Notes: a model not told the origin generated them from the letters alone. Shown: positions 7,378-15,855, counted from the first letter of the stretch. The stretch: DNA of 28,770 nucleotides from GCA-2686265 sp036010965 (GCA_036010965.1 DASCMO010000004.1:1-28770), one strand, 5' to 3'. Program-made: numbers and translations.

Positions 7378-9307
7378 CGCCACCTCCTCCGTCGCTCGCC
7401 GGCTTCAATCGCTCCTCCAGCAGGCGCCCTGCAGCCTCGAGAAAATCGTGCTCGGTGACGATGCCCACCAGGCGGCCCTCGCTCACCACCGGCAGGGCGC
7501 TGACGCGGTGTTCGCGCATCATCGCGATCGCATCCAGGGTGCTCGTCGCCGGCGTCACGGTCAGGGGATCGGGCTTCATCACTTCCCGCACGGCCACGGT
7601 CGCACCTCCTTCGCGCATGCCGCGTCCGACCATGCGCAGCACTCGCCGGTGGGAGAGGATCCCAAGCAGCACACCCTCGTCGTCCTCCACCGGAACATGC
7701 CGCAGGTGTTCCCAGTCCATCAGGCTCGCCGCCAGGTCCACCAGATCCTCGGGGTGCACCGTGAACAGGTCGGTGGTCATCACCTGCCCGACGGTCGCGA
7801 AACCCTCCAGCGGGTCACTGGTGCCCTCGAGCGCCGCCAGGGGCCAGCGGTGGACCGGTTCCCCCTTTCGCTGATTGTCGTACATGGCCCTCGTCAGGGT
7901 GCGGAAGCGCGCGTCGCGCGACCCTTGCGAGCCCATCTGTCCCAGGGAATCGAGCGCCCACCGCGCGCCCGTTCTCCCGCCGCGCACGCGCTCTTCGATC
8001 AGGCCCAGGAATCGCTCGCGGTCCCCCGCGTCGACTCCCTGAGAAGCGAGCCCTTCGTGAGCGAGTGGCAGCAGCTGGTCAAGGATCAACTCCTCCGCCG
8101 TCCACGAGCGGCCACCGGTCCAGGACAGGCGGGCGCTCAGGCCGTAGCGCGCCGCAGCCACGAAATTGGCCCGGGCATCGTCGAACTCCATGACATGACG
8201 CACGTCGCTCAACTCCTCGGCCAGCGCCGAGAGCAAACCGAAGTAGAAAGAGGCGTTGGCCACCTCATCGGCAATCGTCGGCCCTGCCGGGAGTGCGCGG
8301 TTCTCGATGCGCAAGTGGGCCACCCCGTCCTTCACGCCATAGCAGGGGCGGTTCCAGCGATAAACCGTCCCATTGTGCAGGCACAGTGCCCGCAGCGCGG
8401 GGATCTCGCCTCGGTCCAGGACCGCCGCTGGTGACTCATCCCGCTCGCCTGCGATCAGAACCTTGAAGCGCGCGATGTCCTCACGGTAGATCTCCATCAC
8501 CGAGCGCTCGACCCAGCGTTCTCCGAAACTCACGCGCTGGCGCGCGCCTCGCGCCTGGTGTGCCTTCGAACGCGCGTCGAGAGATTGCTGGAAGAGCGCC
8601 ACACGACTCTCGTGCCAGAGTCGGTGACCGAGGAGCACGGGCGAGTTGACCGCCGCCGCCAGAACCGGCGCGGTGATCGCCTGGGCCAGATTGTAGAGAT
8701 TGGCAAATTCGTCTGCGCCAACCTGGAAGTGAACCTGAAAGCTGGTGTTGCAGGCCTCGAGCATCACGTTGTCGTGGGTGGCGTGCAGCTCGTCGAGCCC
8801 CTTGATGAGGGTCGTGAACTCCCCCCCGCGCAGCGTGGTCATGACGCGGTTCAGTTCGCGATAGCGCGGAGCCTGTGTCATGTTTTCCAGCACGAGATGC
8901 TCCCGCCGCAGGGTCGGGAGGATGCCGGCCAGGAGCACGCGCGCCTCGCACTGGCGCGCCGCGGCCTGGGCACGATCGAGGCAGCCCTCGAGTTCGGCCT
9001 CCATGCAGCGCAGGGAATCACCTCCCAGCAGGCGCGGCTGCAGGTTCGCCTCCAGGTTGAACAGCCCTAGCTCGGGAGTGAAAGCGTCCTCGGACAAGGC
9101 CGCCAGGACCTCCGCAGCACAGGGCGCGGGTTCCATGTTGGCCCGGACCAGAAACATCTCCTGTTCGGCCCCGATTCGCCTGACGCCCGCTTCAATCAAC
9201 CCCTCCTCCAGCATGCGCTCCAGGGCGTGCACGTCCGCGAGCAGAGCGCGCATAAAGACGCGCAACTCCGCCCGGTCGCGACCAGCGTGCTTGTCGGGAT
9301 GCTCCAT
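7352..9307 (-). CDS. GCS2-family glutamate-cysteine ligase-like amidoligase fused to two CBS domains
   Basis: 651 aa from ATG 9307. The first ~480 residues match the GCS2 carboxylate-amine ligase fold: RIGAEQEMFLV (E48 and E50, ATP/Mg binding), FNLEANLQP, a Gly/Thr-rich TTLIKGLDELHATHDNVMLEACNTSFQVHFQV stretch, and RIENRALPAGPTIADE. A pair of CBS domains occupies ~503-560 and ~571-632 (VGQVMTTDLFTVHPEDL; VREVMKPDPLTVTPATSTLDA), followed by a Gly/Asp-rich tail. CBS pairs usually bind adenine nucleotides, which would make the ligase responsive to energy state. GCS2 proteins ligate glutamate to an amine using ATP; in this subfamily the acceptor is often not cysteine. It overlaps a zinc amidohydrolase gene by 26 bp, suggesting one metabolite pathway. 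No RimK-like ATP-grasp gene is adjacent in this window. Family firm; product unknown. Confidence 0.88.
   Translation of the reverse strand: MEHPDKHAGRDRAELRVFMRALLADVHALERMLEEGLIEAGVRRIGAEQEMFLVRANMEPAPCAAEVLAALSEDAFTPELGLFNLEANLQPRLLGGDSLRCMEAELEGCLDRAQAAARQCEARVLLAGILPTLRREHLVLENMTQAPRYRELNRVMTTLRGGEFTTLIKGLDELHATHDNVMLEACNTSFQVHFQVGADEFANLYNLAQAITAPVLAAAVNSPVLLGHRLWHESRVALFQQSLDARSKAHQARGARQRVSFGERWVERSVMEIYREDIARFKVLIAGERDESPAAVLDRGEIPALRALCLHNGTVYRWNRPCYGVKDGVAHLRIENRALPAGPTIADEVANASFYFGLLSALAEELSDVRHVMEFDDARANFVAAARYGLSARLSWTGGRSWTAEELILDQLLPLAHEGLASQGVDAGDRERFLGLIEERVRGGRTGARWALDSLGQMGSQGSRDARFRTLTRAMYDNQRKGEPVHRWPLAALEGTSDPLEGFATVGQVMTTDLFTVHPEDLVDLAASLMDWEHLRHVPVEDDEGVLLGILSHRRVLRMVGRGMREGGATVAVREVMKPDPLTVTPATSTLDAIAMMREHRVSALPVVSEGRLVGIVTEHDFLEAAGRLLEERLKPASDGGGGDDGAASDS
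7382..7388 (-). promoter_or_regulatory. Strong Shine-Dalgarno for the aspartoacylase gene, inside the upstream coding region
   Basis: On the minus strand AGGAGGT lies four bases before ATG 7377, entirely within the 3' end of the CBS-GCS2 gene. It decides the start and points to independent or coupled re-initiation. Confidence 0.75.
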
Positions 9308-9436
9308 CAGTCGTCTCTCTCAGCCCCAGCTTAGCTCGCCGGGCGGGCCCGGTCCCGCGCTCTGCGGCTTGTTGCTTCGGATCTGGAGGCCCGTCATCGC
9401 GCTGACTAGAATCCACGGGCACGCCCCACCCGACCG
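9308..9436. promoter_or_regulatory. Divergent promoter region between CBS-GCS2 and SGNH hydrolase genes
   Basis: The 129-bp gap separates two divergent genes and must hold both promoters. A TAGAAT at 9407-9412 on the + strand could be a -10 box for the SGNH gene, but I find no -35 hexamer at proper spacing. A short GC palindrome (CCGGGC..GCCCGG) lies nearby and is not distinctive in this base composition. Confidence 0.35.
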
Positions 9437-10693
9437 ATGCTACGCCGCCTCCTCCTCTCCCTGTTCGTCACCGTCCTGGCCCTTCTGGGGGCCGAGAGCG
9501 CCTACCGCGTATGGAGCGCGACGCGCCCCGAGGGTGCCTACGATGCCTCCCGGACGCGGACGGCCATGCAAGAGCTGCTGAACTCGGTCAGCCAGGCCGT
9601 TCCCATGCCGGGCGAGGTGCAGCAGGTGCACTTCAACGACAGCTCGAAGCAGTTCGAGATCCTCCATCCCTTCCTCGGTTTCGACGCCAGCTATGGCCCC
9701 AAGCAGCTGATCGACGACCTCAAGAACATGCGCCACGCGCCGGATGCCTACTGGGTCCTGATCCTGGGCGGTTCGGTGGCCAACATCTTCGGGCAGCAGG
9801 GCAAGGAACGACTGGGAGAGCTGCTCGCCGCCGACCCGCGCCTCGCCGGCCGAGCGGTGCGCTTCCTGAACTACGGGCGTGCATCCTTCAAGCAGCCGCA
9901 GCAGGTCATGATGGCCACCTGGCTCTTCAGTTTCGGCATCGAGCCCGACGCCGTCATCAACCTCGACGGGTTCAATGAGGTCGCCGTCAGCAACGCCAAC
10001 GTGGCCCGCGAGATGCATCCGGTCTACCCCGCCTTCGGCCAGTGGCTGGCCCAGGTGCGCGCGGGAGACGCGGACCTCACCAGCCTCGAGATGCTGACCG
10101 AGAGCCGGCGCCTGCGCGCGGAGCTGGTCGACTTCGCCCAGAGCAGTCTGGATCGCAAGCTCCACATCAGCTCCATCACGGGCCGCTGGGCACACGGCCG
10201 CATGCGGGCCATGCGCAAGCAGCTCGTGGGCCAGACCCTGGCCTACCTCGAGCACCTGCGGAAAGGCGGCCTGGATCCATGGCTCCTCGGGCCGGCTTTC
10301 GAGGCGGATCGCGACGAGGGCCTGGCCTTCTCGGTCGCCAACTGGATGCGATCCTCCGTCTCCCTGGCGGGGATCTGCTCCGGGCACGGGATCTTCTACC
10401 TGCACGCGCTCCAGCCGACCCTCTACGACGAGGGCTCCAAGCCACTCACCGACGAGGAGGTAGAGATCAGCCAGACGATCGTCGAGTGGATCGAGGGAGC
10501 TCGCATCGGCTACCCCATGCTGCGCAAGGCTGGCGCCGGCCTGCGCCAGCGCGGCGTTCCCTTCGTCGACTGCTCGATGGTCTTCGAGAACGTGACCAGG
10601 CCCCTCTACTACGACGCCTGCCACTTCACGCGCGGCGGCAACGTGCGCCTGGCGGAAGCCATCGCCCCGGCCTTTCTCGAGCACATGCCCTGA
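9437..10693 (+). CDS. Membrane-anchored SGNH/GDSL hydrolase-like protein
   Basis: 418 aa from ATG 9437. An N-terminal hydrophobic segment (RRLLLSLFVTVLALLGAESAY) is an uncleaved signal anchor or signal peptide. The SGNH blocks are in order: block I as ILGGSVA with nucleophile candidate S113, block II NYGRAS (G147), block III NLDGFNE (N180), and block V DACHFTRGGN with D393 and H396. Block I is GGS rather than GDS, as in DltD/AlgX-type and many polysaccharide O-acetyl esterases. A ~180-residue insertion separates blocks III and V. The enzyme likely acts outside the cytoplasmic membrane on an ester of a lipid or glycan. It stands alone between divergent and convergent neighbours, so context does not name a substrate. 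No clear Shine-Dalgarno precedes the start. Confidence 0.8.
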   Translation: MLRRLLLSLFVTVLALLGAESAYRVWSATRPEGAYDASRTRTAMQELLNSVSQAVPMPGEVQQVHFNDSSKQFEILHPFLGFDASYGPKQLIDDLKNMRHAPDAYWVLILGGSVANIFGQQGKERLGELLAADPRLAGRAVRFLNYGRASFKQPQQVMMATWLFSFGIEPDAVINLDGFNEVAVSNANVAREMHPVYPAFGQWLAQVRAGDADLTSLEMLTESRRLRAELVDFAQSSLDRKLHISSITGRWAHGRMRAMRKQLVGQTLAYLEHLRKGGLDPWLLGPAFEADRDEGLAFSVANWMRSSVSLAGICSGHGIFYLHALQPTLYDEGSKPLTDEEVEISQTIVEWIEGARIGYPMLRKAGAGLRQRGVPFVDCSMVFENVTRPLYYDACHFTRGGNVRLAEAIAPAFLEHMP

Positions 10694-10706
10694 GGCCGGC
10701 GCGGCT

Positions 10707-12104
10707 TCAGAGGAAGCGAGCGGCGCTCGGGTAGGATGCCACGAGCACCTCGCGCGCCGCGGCGCTCATGAGCGCCGCGAGCGCCTGCGACCCTCCCTCT
10801 CCGGCGCGGGCCCGAACCAGAGCCCGGGCGAACTCCGCCGAACGCCCGTCGAGCGCCTCGCCCACGCGCTCCTGCCAGAAGGCGGGGTACTCGCGTTCGC
10901 GCCACGCCCCGCGTCCGCGGCCGAAGTGGGCCACGGCCAGGTAGCGCAGGAGGAGGTCTTGGGCCAGGCGCTCCAGGAGCGTGTCGGACCACTCCACGCA
11001 AGGCCGCTCCCTTCCGCGCACCTTCTGTACGACGCGCCCCGCGCCCTCACCAGCCAGCCAGCCCCCTACAGCTCCCAAAAGCATGCCACCTCCGAGGCTG
11101 AACCCACCCACCGACAGGTCCGCCGCCAGGCCTCCCAGGATGCCCGAGACCACGGCACCGCGCAGGCCCAGGCGCCCCGGCGAGAGCCCGCCGCCACGGC
11201 TGGCGAAGTCATCGAGAGCCGTGCGCAGCTCGGCCTCTCCCCGACCCTCGATGCCGTGCAACTCGATCAACCCGTCGACGGTCCGCCCAAGGCCGGTGCC
11301 CAGGCGGGCGGCGAGGCGCTCCATCCCCTTGCGCCGTCCGATCCCCAGGGCGCCCTCGCTGACCTCCTCACTGTCCATGGCTGCGCGGGCCAGCTCGCCC
11401 GCGAGGAGTCCCATGGCCTCTTGCCAGCGCCCGCGCCGCTCGTCGAGCCAGACATCGAGCAGGGCATCGCACAGGGGCCGGCGATGCGCGGGCAAGGCCT
11501 CGCGCACGGCCTCGAGCAGCGCCCCCTCCTGCACCCAGCAGCGGGTGAAGGCGTCGAGGCCGAGCACGCCACGCACGATCTCGAAACCCTCGCTCTGAAC
11601 GCGCCAGGCTTCTTCCTCCGCCTGCCGCTCACCCCTCTCGCGCGGCTGGCCGGTCTGGTTCAGCAACACCACTACGGGTCGGCCGATCCAGGTCAGCAGT
11701 TCCAGCTCGGATCGCACGTACCCGGCGTCCTCGGGGTGCTCGGCCGCGTTCACCAGGTACAGCACGCAATCCGCCTCGTCACGCACGTTGCGAGCCGCCT
11801 GCTGGCCGCACCACAGGGGGCGATCGGCAAGGCGGTCCCAGACCTGGGCGAAGAAGGCCTTCAAGGGCTCGTCGCTGGTGCGCAGGCGAGCCAGGAGGCG
11901 TGCCGAGTCGCCAAAACCCGGTGTATCCCACAGGATCAGCTCGCGCCCGGAGGGCCCGGCGACCAGAACATGACGGGTGCTCTCCTCGGTCACGTGAGCC
12001 CGGTCGCTCACCTCCCCGACGTCCTTCCCCAGCAAGGTGCGCGCCAGGGTCGTCTTGCCCACGTTCGTGTGTGAGACGAGGCTGAGGGTCAAGCGCTCGC
12101 TCAC
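10707..12104 (-). CDS. DUF3482-family GTPase
   Basis: 465 aa from GTG 12104, whose GTGA overlaps the stop of the upstream DUF2868 gene. The P-loop GTPase domain comes first: G1 is SHTNVGKTT (11-19), G3 is WDTPGFGDS (D60-G63), and G4 is a degenerate NQTG (149-152) in place of NKxD. The first P-loop glycine is Ser here, which is unusual. After the GTPase a helical region leads to a glycine-zipper segment (~320-360, GILGGLAADLSVGG, GGGMLLGAVGGWLAGEGAG) that can insert in membranes, then a C-terminal helical domain (YLAVAHFGRGRG..). DUF3482 GTPases are known partners of DUF2868 membrane proteins; the pair's function is unknown. The 3' end lies 13 bp from the convergent SGNH gene. Confidence 0.85.
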   Translation of the reverse strand: MSERLTLSLVSHTNVGKTTLARTLLGKDVGEVSDRAHVTEESTRHVLVAGPSGRELILWDTPGFGDSARLLARLRTSDEPLKAFFAQVWDRLADRPLWCGQQAARNVRDEADCVLYLVNAAEHPEDAGYVRSELELLTWIGRPVVVLLNQTGQPRERGERQAEEEAWRVQSEGFEIVRGVLGLDAFTRCWVQEGALLEAVREALPAHRRPLCDALLDVWLDERRGRWQEAMGLLAGELARAAMDSEEVSEGALGIGRRKGMERLAARLGTGLGRTVDGLIELHGIEGRGEAELRTALDDFASRGGGLSPGRLGLRGAVVSGILGGLAADLSVGGFSLGGGMLLGAVGGWLAGEGAGRVVQKVRGRERPCVEWSDTLLERLAQDLLLRYLAVAHFGRGRGAWREREYPAFWQERVGEALDGRSAEFARALVRARAGEGGSQALAALMSAAAREVLVASYPSAARFL

Positions 12105-13651
12105 GGCGTCGCCTCCCTCAACGGTCCGGGCCAGAGCGCCGCGCGCGCGGCGCTGAGCGCCTCGCTCCCTGCCCGGCCCTCCAGATCGCAATGCAACGCT
12201 GCGAGCCCGACTTCGGCCAGCAACTCGTCCCAGGCCCGGCGGCGCTCGGACAGGCGCTCGCCGGCCTCCTCTCCCTCCCCCAGGCGTCGGCCCAGAACGC
12301 TCTCGTCCACCACGGCCAGCAAGACCTCGCCCTGGGCCAGGCAGTCCCTGCGCCGAGTGAGGTGCACGAGGTGCACCTCGCGCTCCGGGCACTGCCCGGC
12401 GTTGAATACCACCACACAGCTGCTCCCAGTCGAACCATCCACGGCCTCGTCCCCGTAGGCCACGCGGCTCAGGCTTCCCAGGTCAGCCCGCTCTCCGAAG
12501 AGCACGCCCAGGTGCACCCGCAGCCCGCGCTCAGCCTCGGGGGAGAGCCCGTAGCTGTATGACTCCAGCTGGACCCGCCGTCCCCGGCCGCGGTCCGCGG
12601 CCAGCAGACGCGCGAGGGAGGGGTGCTGGCCTGGATCCAGGGTCAGGTTCCCCGCAAGGGTGCGCGCCTTCCGAGCGGCCCAGGCTCCCAGAACAAGGCG
12701 CGGGACGATCGCCAACGCCAGACATGTTGCGGCGAAGAGATGGATCCACTCGGCTGCGGGGGCTCCCCCATCCGAGCCGCGAAGCCCCGCGAGTGTCGCG
12801 GCGTCGGGCACCGGGTGGCCGAGCAGTAGAGAACCGGGAGCGAGCAGCACCGAGAGCAAGCTCTGCACCTGTTCGGCGTCCAGGAAGGTGCTCTCCCAGC
12901 CGGCGCGGTACTCGAACACCAGGCCGCGCAGGTACAGCCCGCCCAGGATGCCCAGGGCCAGGCCCGCTGCTCCCAGGTCCAGGGCGCAGCGCAGGCGCGC
13001 CCCCAGCACGGGGCCAGCAGCGTGCCCCCACTGCGCAAGGAAGCGGGCGTGGACCGCCGCCAGGAGGCTGTTCCTCTCCCGCCTCCAGGCGCACCAGGGA
13101 CGCTCGGCGCCCGCGACCCAGAGTGCGATTCTTCCTGCTGCGCCCGAACGAGCGAAACCGGCACCGCGCGCCAGGGTCGCCAGAGCCCGCAATGGGTAGA
13201 TGGCGAGATTCCATGCCAGGAGCCCCAGGAGCGAAAAGGAGAGCAGGTTCAGGCGCTCTGAGCCATCCAGGCGATCCACGGCCATCCCGAGCAAGAGCGC
13301 GCCGACGAGGACCAGCCAGGCCGGCGGCGTCGGAGTGGCCGCGAGGGCCAGGGCGCGATCGAGGCCCGGGTGATCGCGTACGAGCCGTTCCCGCAGACAC
13401 CGCGCCCGCTCGGCCAGAAAGCGCTCCCCACCGGCGCCGTCGGCCGCGGCGCGCGCCTCGCGGGTGGCCCGATCGCGTTCGTCGAGATCGAGCAGCACTC
13501 CCTCACCGTCGAGCTCCTCGACGGCTTCGACGAAGAGCACGTCGCGCAGCGCCCCCTGGTCCAATCCTAGGACCTCCCCTGCTTCCAGCGCTTGATCGTC
13601 ATCTACGAGAGCCTCGCGCCAGCGACCGGTTCGGTCAAGCTGGCCGTTCAC
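12101..13651 (-). CDS. DUF2868-family membrane protein, partner of the DUF3482 GTPase
   Basis: 516 aa from GTG 13651. The frame is open further upstream to 14662 but that part is antisense to the GH20 gene, so it is not coding. The N-terminal ~100 residues are charged helices (FVEAVEELDGEGVLLDLDER, typical of this family). Four hydrophobic segments follow: AWLVLVGALLLGMAV, LLSFSLLGLLAWNLAIYPL, LGAAGLALGILGGLYLRGL and HLFAATCLALAIVPRLVLGAW. The C-terminal ~150 residues form a soluble domain rich in acidic and Ser residues (LESYSYGLSPEAERGL) that may contact the GTPase. Family membership rests on layout and partner gene: the stop and the next start share GTGA, a translational coupling seen where a complex forms. 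Function unknown. Confidence 0.78.
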   Translation of the reverse strand: MNGQLDRTGRWREALVDDDQALEAGEVLGLDQGALRDVLFVEAVEELDGEGVLLDLDERDRATREARAAADGAGGERFLAERARCLRERLVRDHPGLDRALALAATPTPPAWLVLVGALLLGMAVDRLDGSERLNLLSFSLLGLLAWNLAIYPLRALATLARGAGFARSGAAGRIALWVAGAERPWCAWRRERNSLLAAVHARFLAQWGHAAGPVLGARLRCALDLGAAGLALGILGGLYLRGLVFEYRAGWESTFLDAEQVQSLLSVLLAPGSLLLGHPVPDAATLAGLRGSDGGAPAAEWIHLFAATCLALAIVPRLVLGAWAARKARTLAGNLTLDPGQHPSLARLLAADRGRGRRVQLESYSYGLSPEAERGLRVHLGVLFGERADLGSLSRVAYGDEAVDGSTGSSCVVVFNAGQCPEREVHLVHLTRRRDCLAQGEVLLAVVDESVLGRRLGEGEEAGERLSERRRAWDELLAEVGLAALHCDLEGRAGSEALSAARAALWPGPLREATP

Positions 13652-13732
13652 TAGCGCGCCTGGAGCGCGAAGATGGGCGTCTTCTGCGGGGTTCTCTTGT
13701 GGAGCCCGGGGCCAGGCGCGGAGAATCGGCGC
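13652..13732. promoter_or_regulatory. Divergent intergenic region between DUF2868 and GH20 genes
   Basis: 81 bp if the GH20 gene starts at GTG 13733. The bases from 13673 read as an alternative ATG start with low third-position GC (GTT, TTG, CCA, AAT), which suggests untranslated promoter sequence. No clear promoter hexamers seen. Confidence 0.35.
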
Positions 13733-15604
13733 GTGGAATATCCGGCCGACCCCCTCGCGCTGCTCGTCCCCGCTCCCCGTCAGGCCAGCATCGGACCGGA
13801 CACCTGGCAACTGCCCGAGCGGGTCCGCGTCTCGGGTGCCGAGACGGTGTGCATCGGCCCTGCGCTCAAGCGCCTCGCGCGCGCCCTCGCCAGGCGCGGC
13901 GCACGCCCCCAGAGAACCGCCAGCGGCGGGGACCTGCAACTCGAGATCGACGGCGACCTCGAGCCGGAAGCCTACGCCATCGAGGTGGGCGAGGAAGGTG
14001 CCATCGTCCGGGCCAGCTCCGGCGCGGGCCTGTCCCACGGCCTCTCCACCCTGGCCCAGTGGGTCGATGTATCGCGCCCCGCCAAAGAGAGAGCCCTGGC
14101 CGAGATCCACATCCAGGACACCCCGGCCTTCGCCGAGCGCGGCGTGATGGTGGACGTGGCCCGCGGCCGCGTTCCGACCATGAAGACCCTCTTCGAACTG
14201 GTCGAGCGCCTGGCCGCCTGGAAGGTCAACCGCCTGCAGCTCTACATGGAGGCCAGCTTCGCCTACGCCGGGCATGAGGCCGTCTGGGCCGGGAGCGACC
14301 CCTTCACCCCAGTCGAGATCACCGCCCTCGACGCCGCCTGCCGCGCGCGGCACATCGAGCTGGTCCCGAATCAGCAGAGCCTTGGACACATGCACCGCTG
14401 GCTGATCCACCCGGCCTACCGTGACCTGGCCGAGTGTCCCGAGGGCGTCGAGCATCCCTTCAGCCGCGAGCCCGAACCCTTCAGCCTGGCCCCCGCCGAC
14501 CCGCGCGGCCTGGCCCTGCTCGCTGACCTCTACGACCAGTTGCTGCCCTGCTTCTCCAGCCGCGTGGTGAACGTCGGTCTCGACGAGACCTTCGACATCG
14601 GCCTGGGTCGCTCGAAGCAAGCCTGCGCTACCCGCGGGCCGCACGCGCCCTACATCGATCACCTGCTCGCCGTCGCAGAGCTACTGGCGGAGCGCGGATT
14701 CCAGATGCAGTTCTGGGGCGATGTCGTGCTCGAGGAGCCCGCCTGCATCGAGCGCATCCCAGCTGGCGCCGAGGCCATGGTCTGGGGTTACGAAGCGGAC
14801 CATCCATTCACCGAGCAGTTGCCGCACTTCGCCCGCGCCGGCCTTCCCTTCCAGGTCTGCCCCGGGACGAGCAGTTGGAACAGCATCGCGGGCCGGACGC
14901 ACAACGCCCTCGCCAACCTGCAGGGCGCGACGCGCGCCGGCATGGAGCTCGGCGCGCGCGGAGTGCTCGTCTGCGACTGGGGCGACCGCGGTCACCTGCA
15001 GGCACCCTGGGCCAGCAGCATGGGCTGGCTCTGCGGGGCGGCCTGTTCCTGGAACCCCGAGTCCGCAGCACGCCTGTCCGTCGAGCGCCTGCCCGACCTG
15101 CTCGACCGACACGCCTTCGACCGCCCGCGCGCACCCCTCGGGCGCATCGCGGTCGACCTGGCCGGTCTCCACCGTCCTGCTGGGGGAGACGCCCGCAACG
15201 GCACGAGCCTGTTCTTCCTGGTTGCGTTCGCCGACCAACCCTTCCCCCACGCCGGCCTGGGTTCGCTCGACGCCCAGGGTCTTGAGAGTTCCGGCGCAAC
15301 CGCACGCGCCCTCGCCGACGAACTCGCCACGACAACGGCCGGATCGGGAAGTGAGCAGCTGTGGTGCGATGAGATGCGCTGGTGCGCTGAGTTCCTGCAC
15401 CTGGGCGCGCGCCTGGGGCTGGCGCGTCTCAGGGGCCCAACGGGAGCACCAATTTCGGACCTTCCCGGACACCTCCGCCGCGGCCTGAAGGAGCAACTCG
15501 AGCACCTGGTCGCGGACCAGCGCCTCCTCTGGCTCCAGCGCTCCCGCGCGGGCGGCCTCGAGCGCGCCCTGGCCCACCTCGTGCGCCTGCGCACCCTGCT
15601 CTGA
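13733..15604 (+). CDS. GH20 beta-N-acetylhexosaminidase-like glycoside hydrolase
   Basis: 623 aa from GTG 13733, preceded by GGAG nine bases upstream; ATG 13673 also has GGAG but its extra codons look non-coding. A GH20b-type N-terminal alpha/beta domain (~1-120, LVPAPRQ...YAIEVGEEGAIVRASSGAGLSHGLSTLAQ) leads to the TIM barrel (RGVMVDVARGRVPTMKTL; KVNRLQLYMEASF; LVPNQQSLGHM). The catalytic pair is D284-E285 in NVGLDETFD, the HexC-like variant of HxGGDE, and the WGY and WG/CDWGD tryptophans that shape the sugar site are present. A ~180-residue helical C-terminus follows. I see no signal peptide, so it may act in the cytoplasm on imported GlcNAc-type oligosaccharides or on recycled wall sugars. 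Its 3' end is 12 bp from a small convergent gene. Confidence 0.88.
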   Translation: MEYPADPLALLVPAPRQASIGPDTWQLPERVRVSGAETVCIGPALKRLARALARRGARPQRTASGGDLQLEIDGDLEPEAYAIEVGEEGAIVRASSGAGLSHGLSTLAQWVDVSRPAKERALAEIHIQDTPAFAERGVMVDVARGRVPTMKTLFELVERLAAWKVNRLQLYMEASFAYAGHEAVWAGSDPFTPVEITALDAACRARHIELVPNQQSLGHMHRWLIHPAYRDLAECPEGVEHPFSREPEPFSLAPADPRGLALLADLYDQLLPCFSSRVVNVGLDETFDIGLGRSKQACATRGPHAPYIDHLLAVAELLAERGFQMQFWGDVVLEEPACIERIPAGAEAMVWGYEADHPFTEQLPHFARAGLPFQVCPGTSSWNSIAGRTHNALANLQGATRAGMELGARGVLVCDWGDRGHLQAPWASSMGWLCGAACSWNPESAARLSVERLPDLLDRHAFDRPRAPLGRIAVDLAGLHRPAGGDARNGTSLFFLVAFADQPFPHAGLGSLDAQGLESSGATARALADELATTTAGSGSEQLWCDEMRWCAEFLHLGARLGLARLRGPTGAPISDLPGHLRRGLKEQLEHLVADQRLLWLQRSRAGGLERALAHLVRLRTLL

Positions 15605-15616
15605 GACGAGCCGCGA

Positions 15617-15850
15617 TCAGCCGCCGAGGTACGGCTTGTGGCAGGCGCGCGGCGGCCGGCAGTCCTGGGGATCGACCACCTCGCCATCGGGTCCGAGGGT
15701 CTGCATGGTCTCTCCACACCAGCAGTGGTTGCTGGCATCGAGCAGGTCTTCGGTCGACTGCGGCGGGCGCGTTGCGAAGAGCAGTTTCTTGCTGCGCAGT
15801 TCTGAGCAGAAGGGGCTGATGTCGGCGGTTTTGCGCGGAATCTCACTCAC
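15617..15850 (-). CDS. Small conserved-looking Cys-containing protein, function unknown
   Basis: 77 aa from GTG 15850, with AGGAGG five bases upstream (15856-15861), so it is very likely translated. The C-terminal half reads CWCGETMQTLGPDGEVVDP followed by two further Cys in QDCRPPRACHK; CxC, C and C spaced this way suggest a small metal-binding knuckle. Upstream is Lys/Ser-rich and lacks a membrane segment. It is transcribed away from the GH20 gene and lies 126 bp downstream of the molybdenum hydroxylase operon, so it could be read through from it or have its own promoter. I do not recognise the family with certainty. Confidence 0.7.
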   Translation of the reverse strand: MSEIPRKTADISPFCSELRSKKLLFATRPPQSTEDLLDASNHCWCGETMQTLGPDGEVVDPQDCRPPRACHKPYLGG

Positions 15851-15855
15851 GCGTG

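Noticed and set aside
7208..8434. 408-aa plus-strand ORF
   Set aside because: His/Gln/Arg-rich translation antisense to the GCS2-CBS and aspartoacylase genes, with no domain signal.
9440..10684. 414-aa minus-strand ORF
   Set aside because: Exactly antisense to the SGNH gene, whose catalytic blocks are intact on the plus strand.
10926..12074. 382-aa plus-strand ORF
   Set aside because: Antisense to the DUF3482 GTPase, whose P-loop and DTPG motif are intact on the minus strand.
12559..14277. 572-aa plus-strand ORF
   Set aside because: Pro/Arg-rich, in a shadow frame of both the DUF2868 and GH20 genes.
13652..14662. Upstream extension of the DUF2868 frame
   Set aside because: Antisense to GH20 catalytic coding sequence and without family character; GTG 13651 gives the normal DUF2868 layout.
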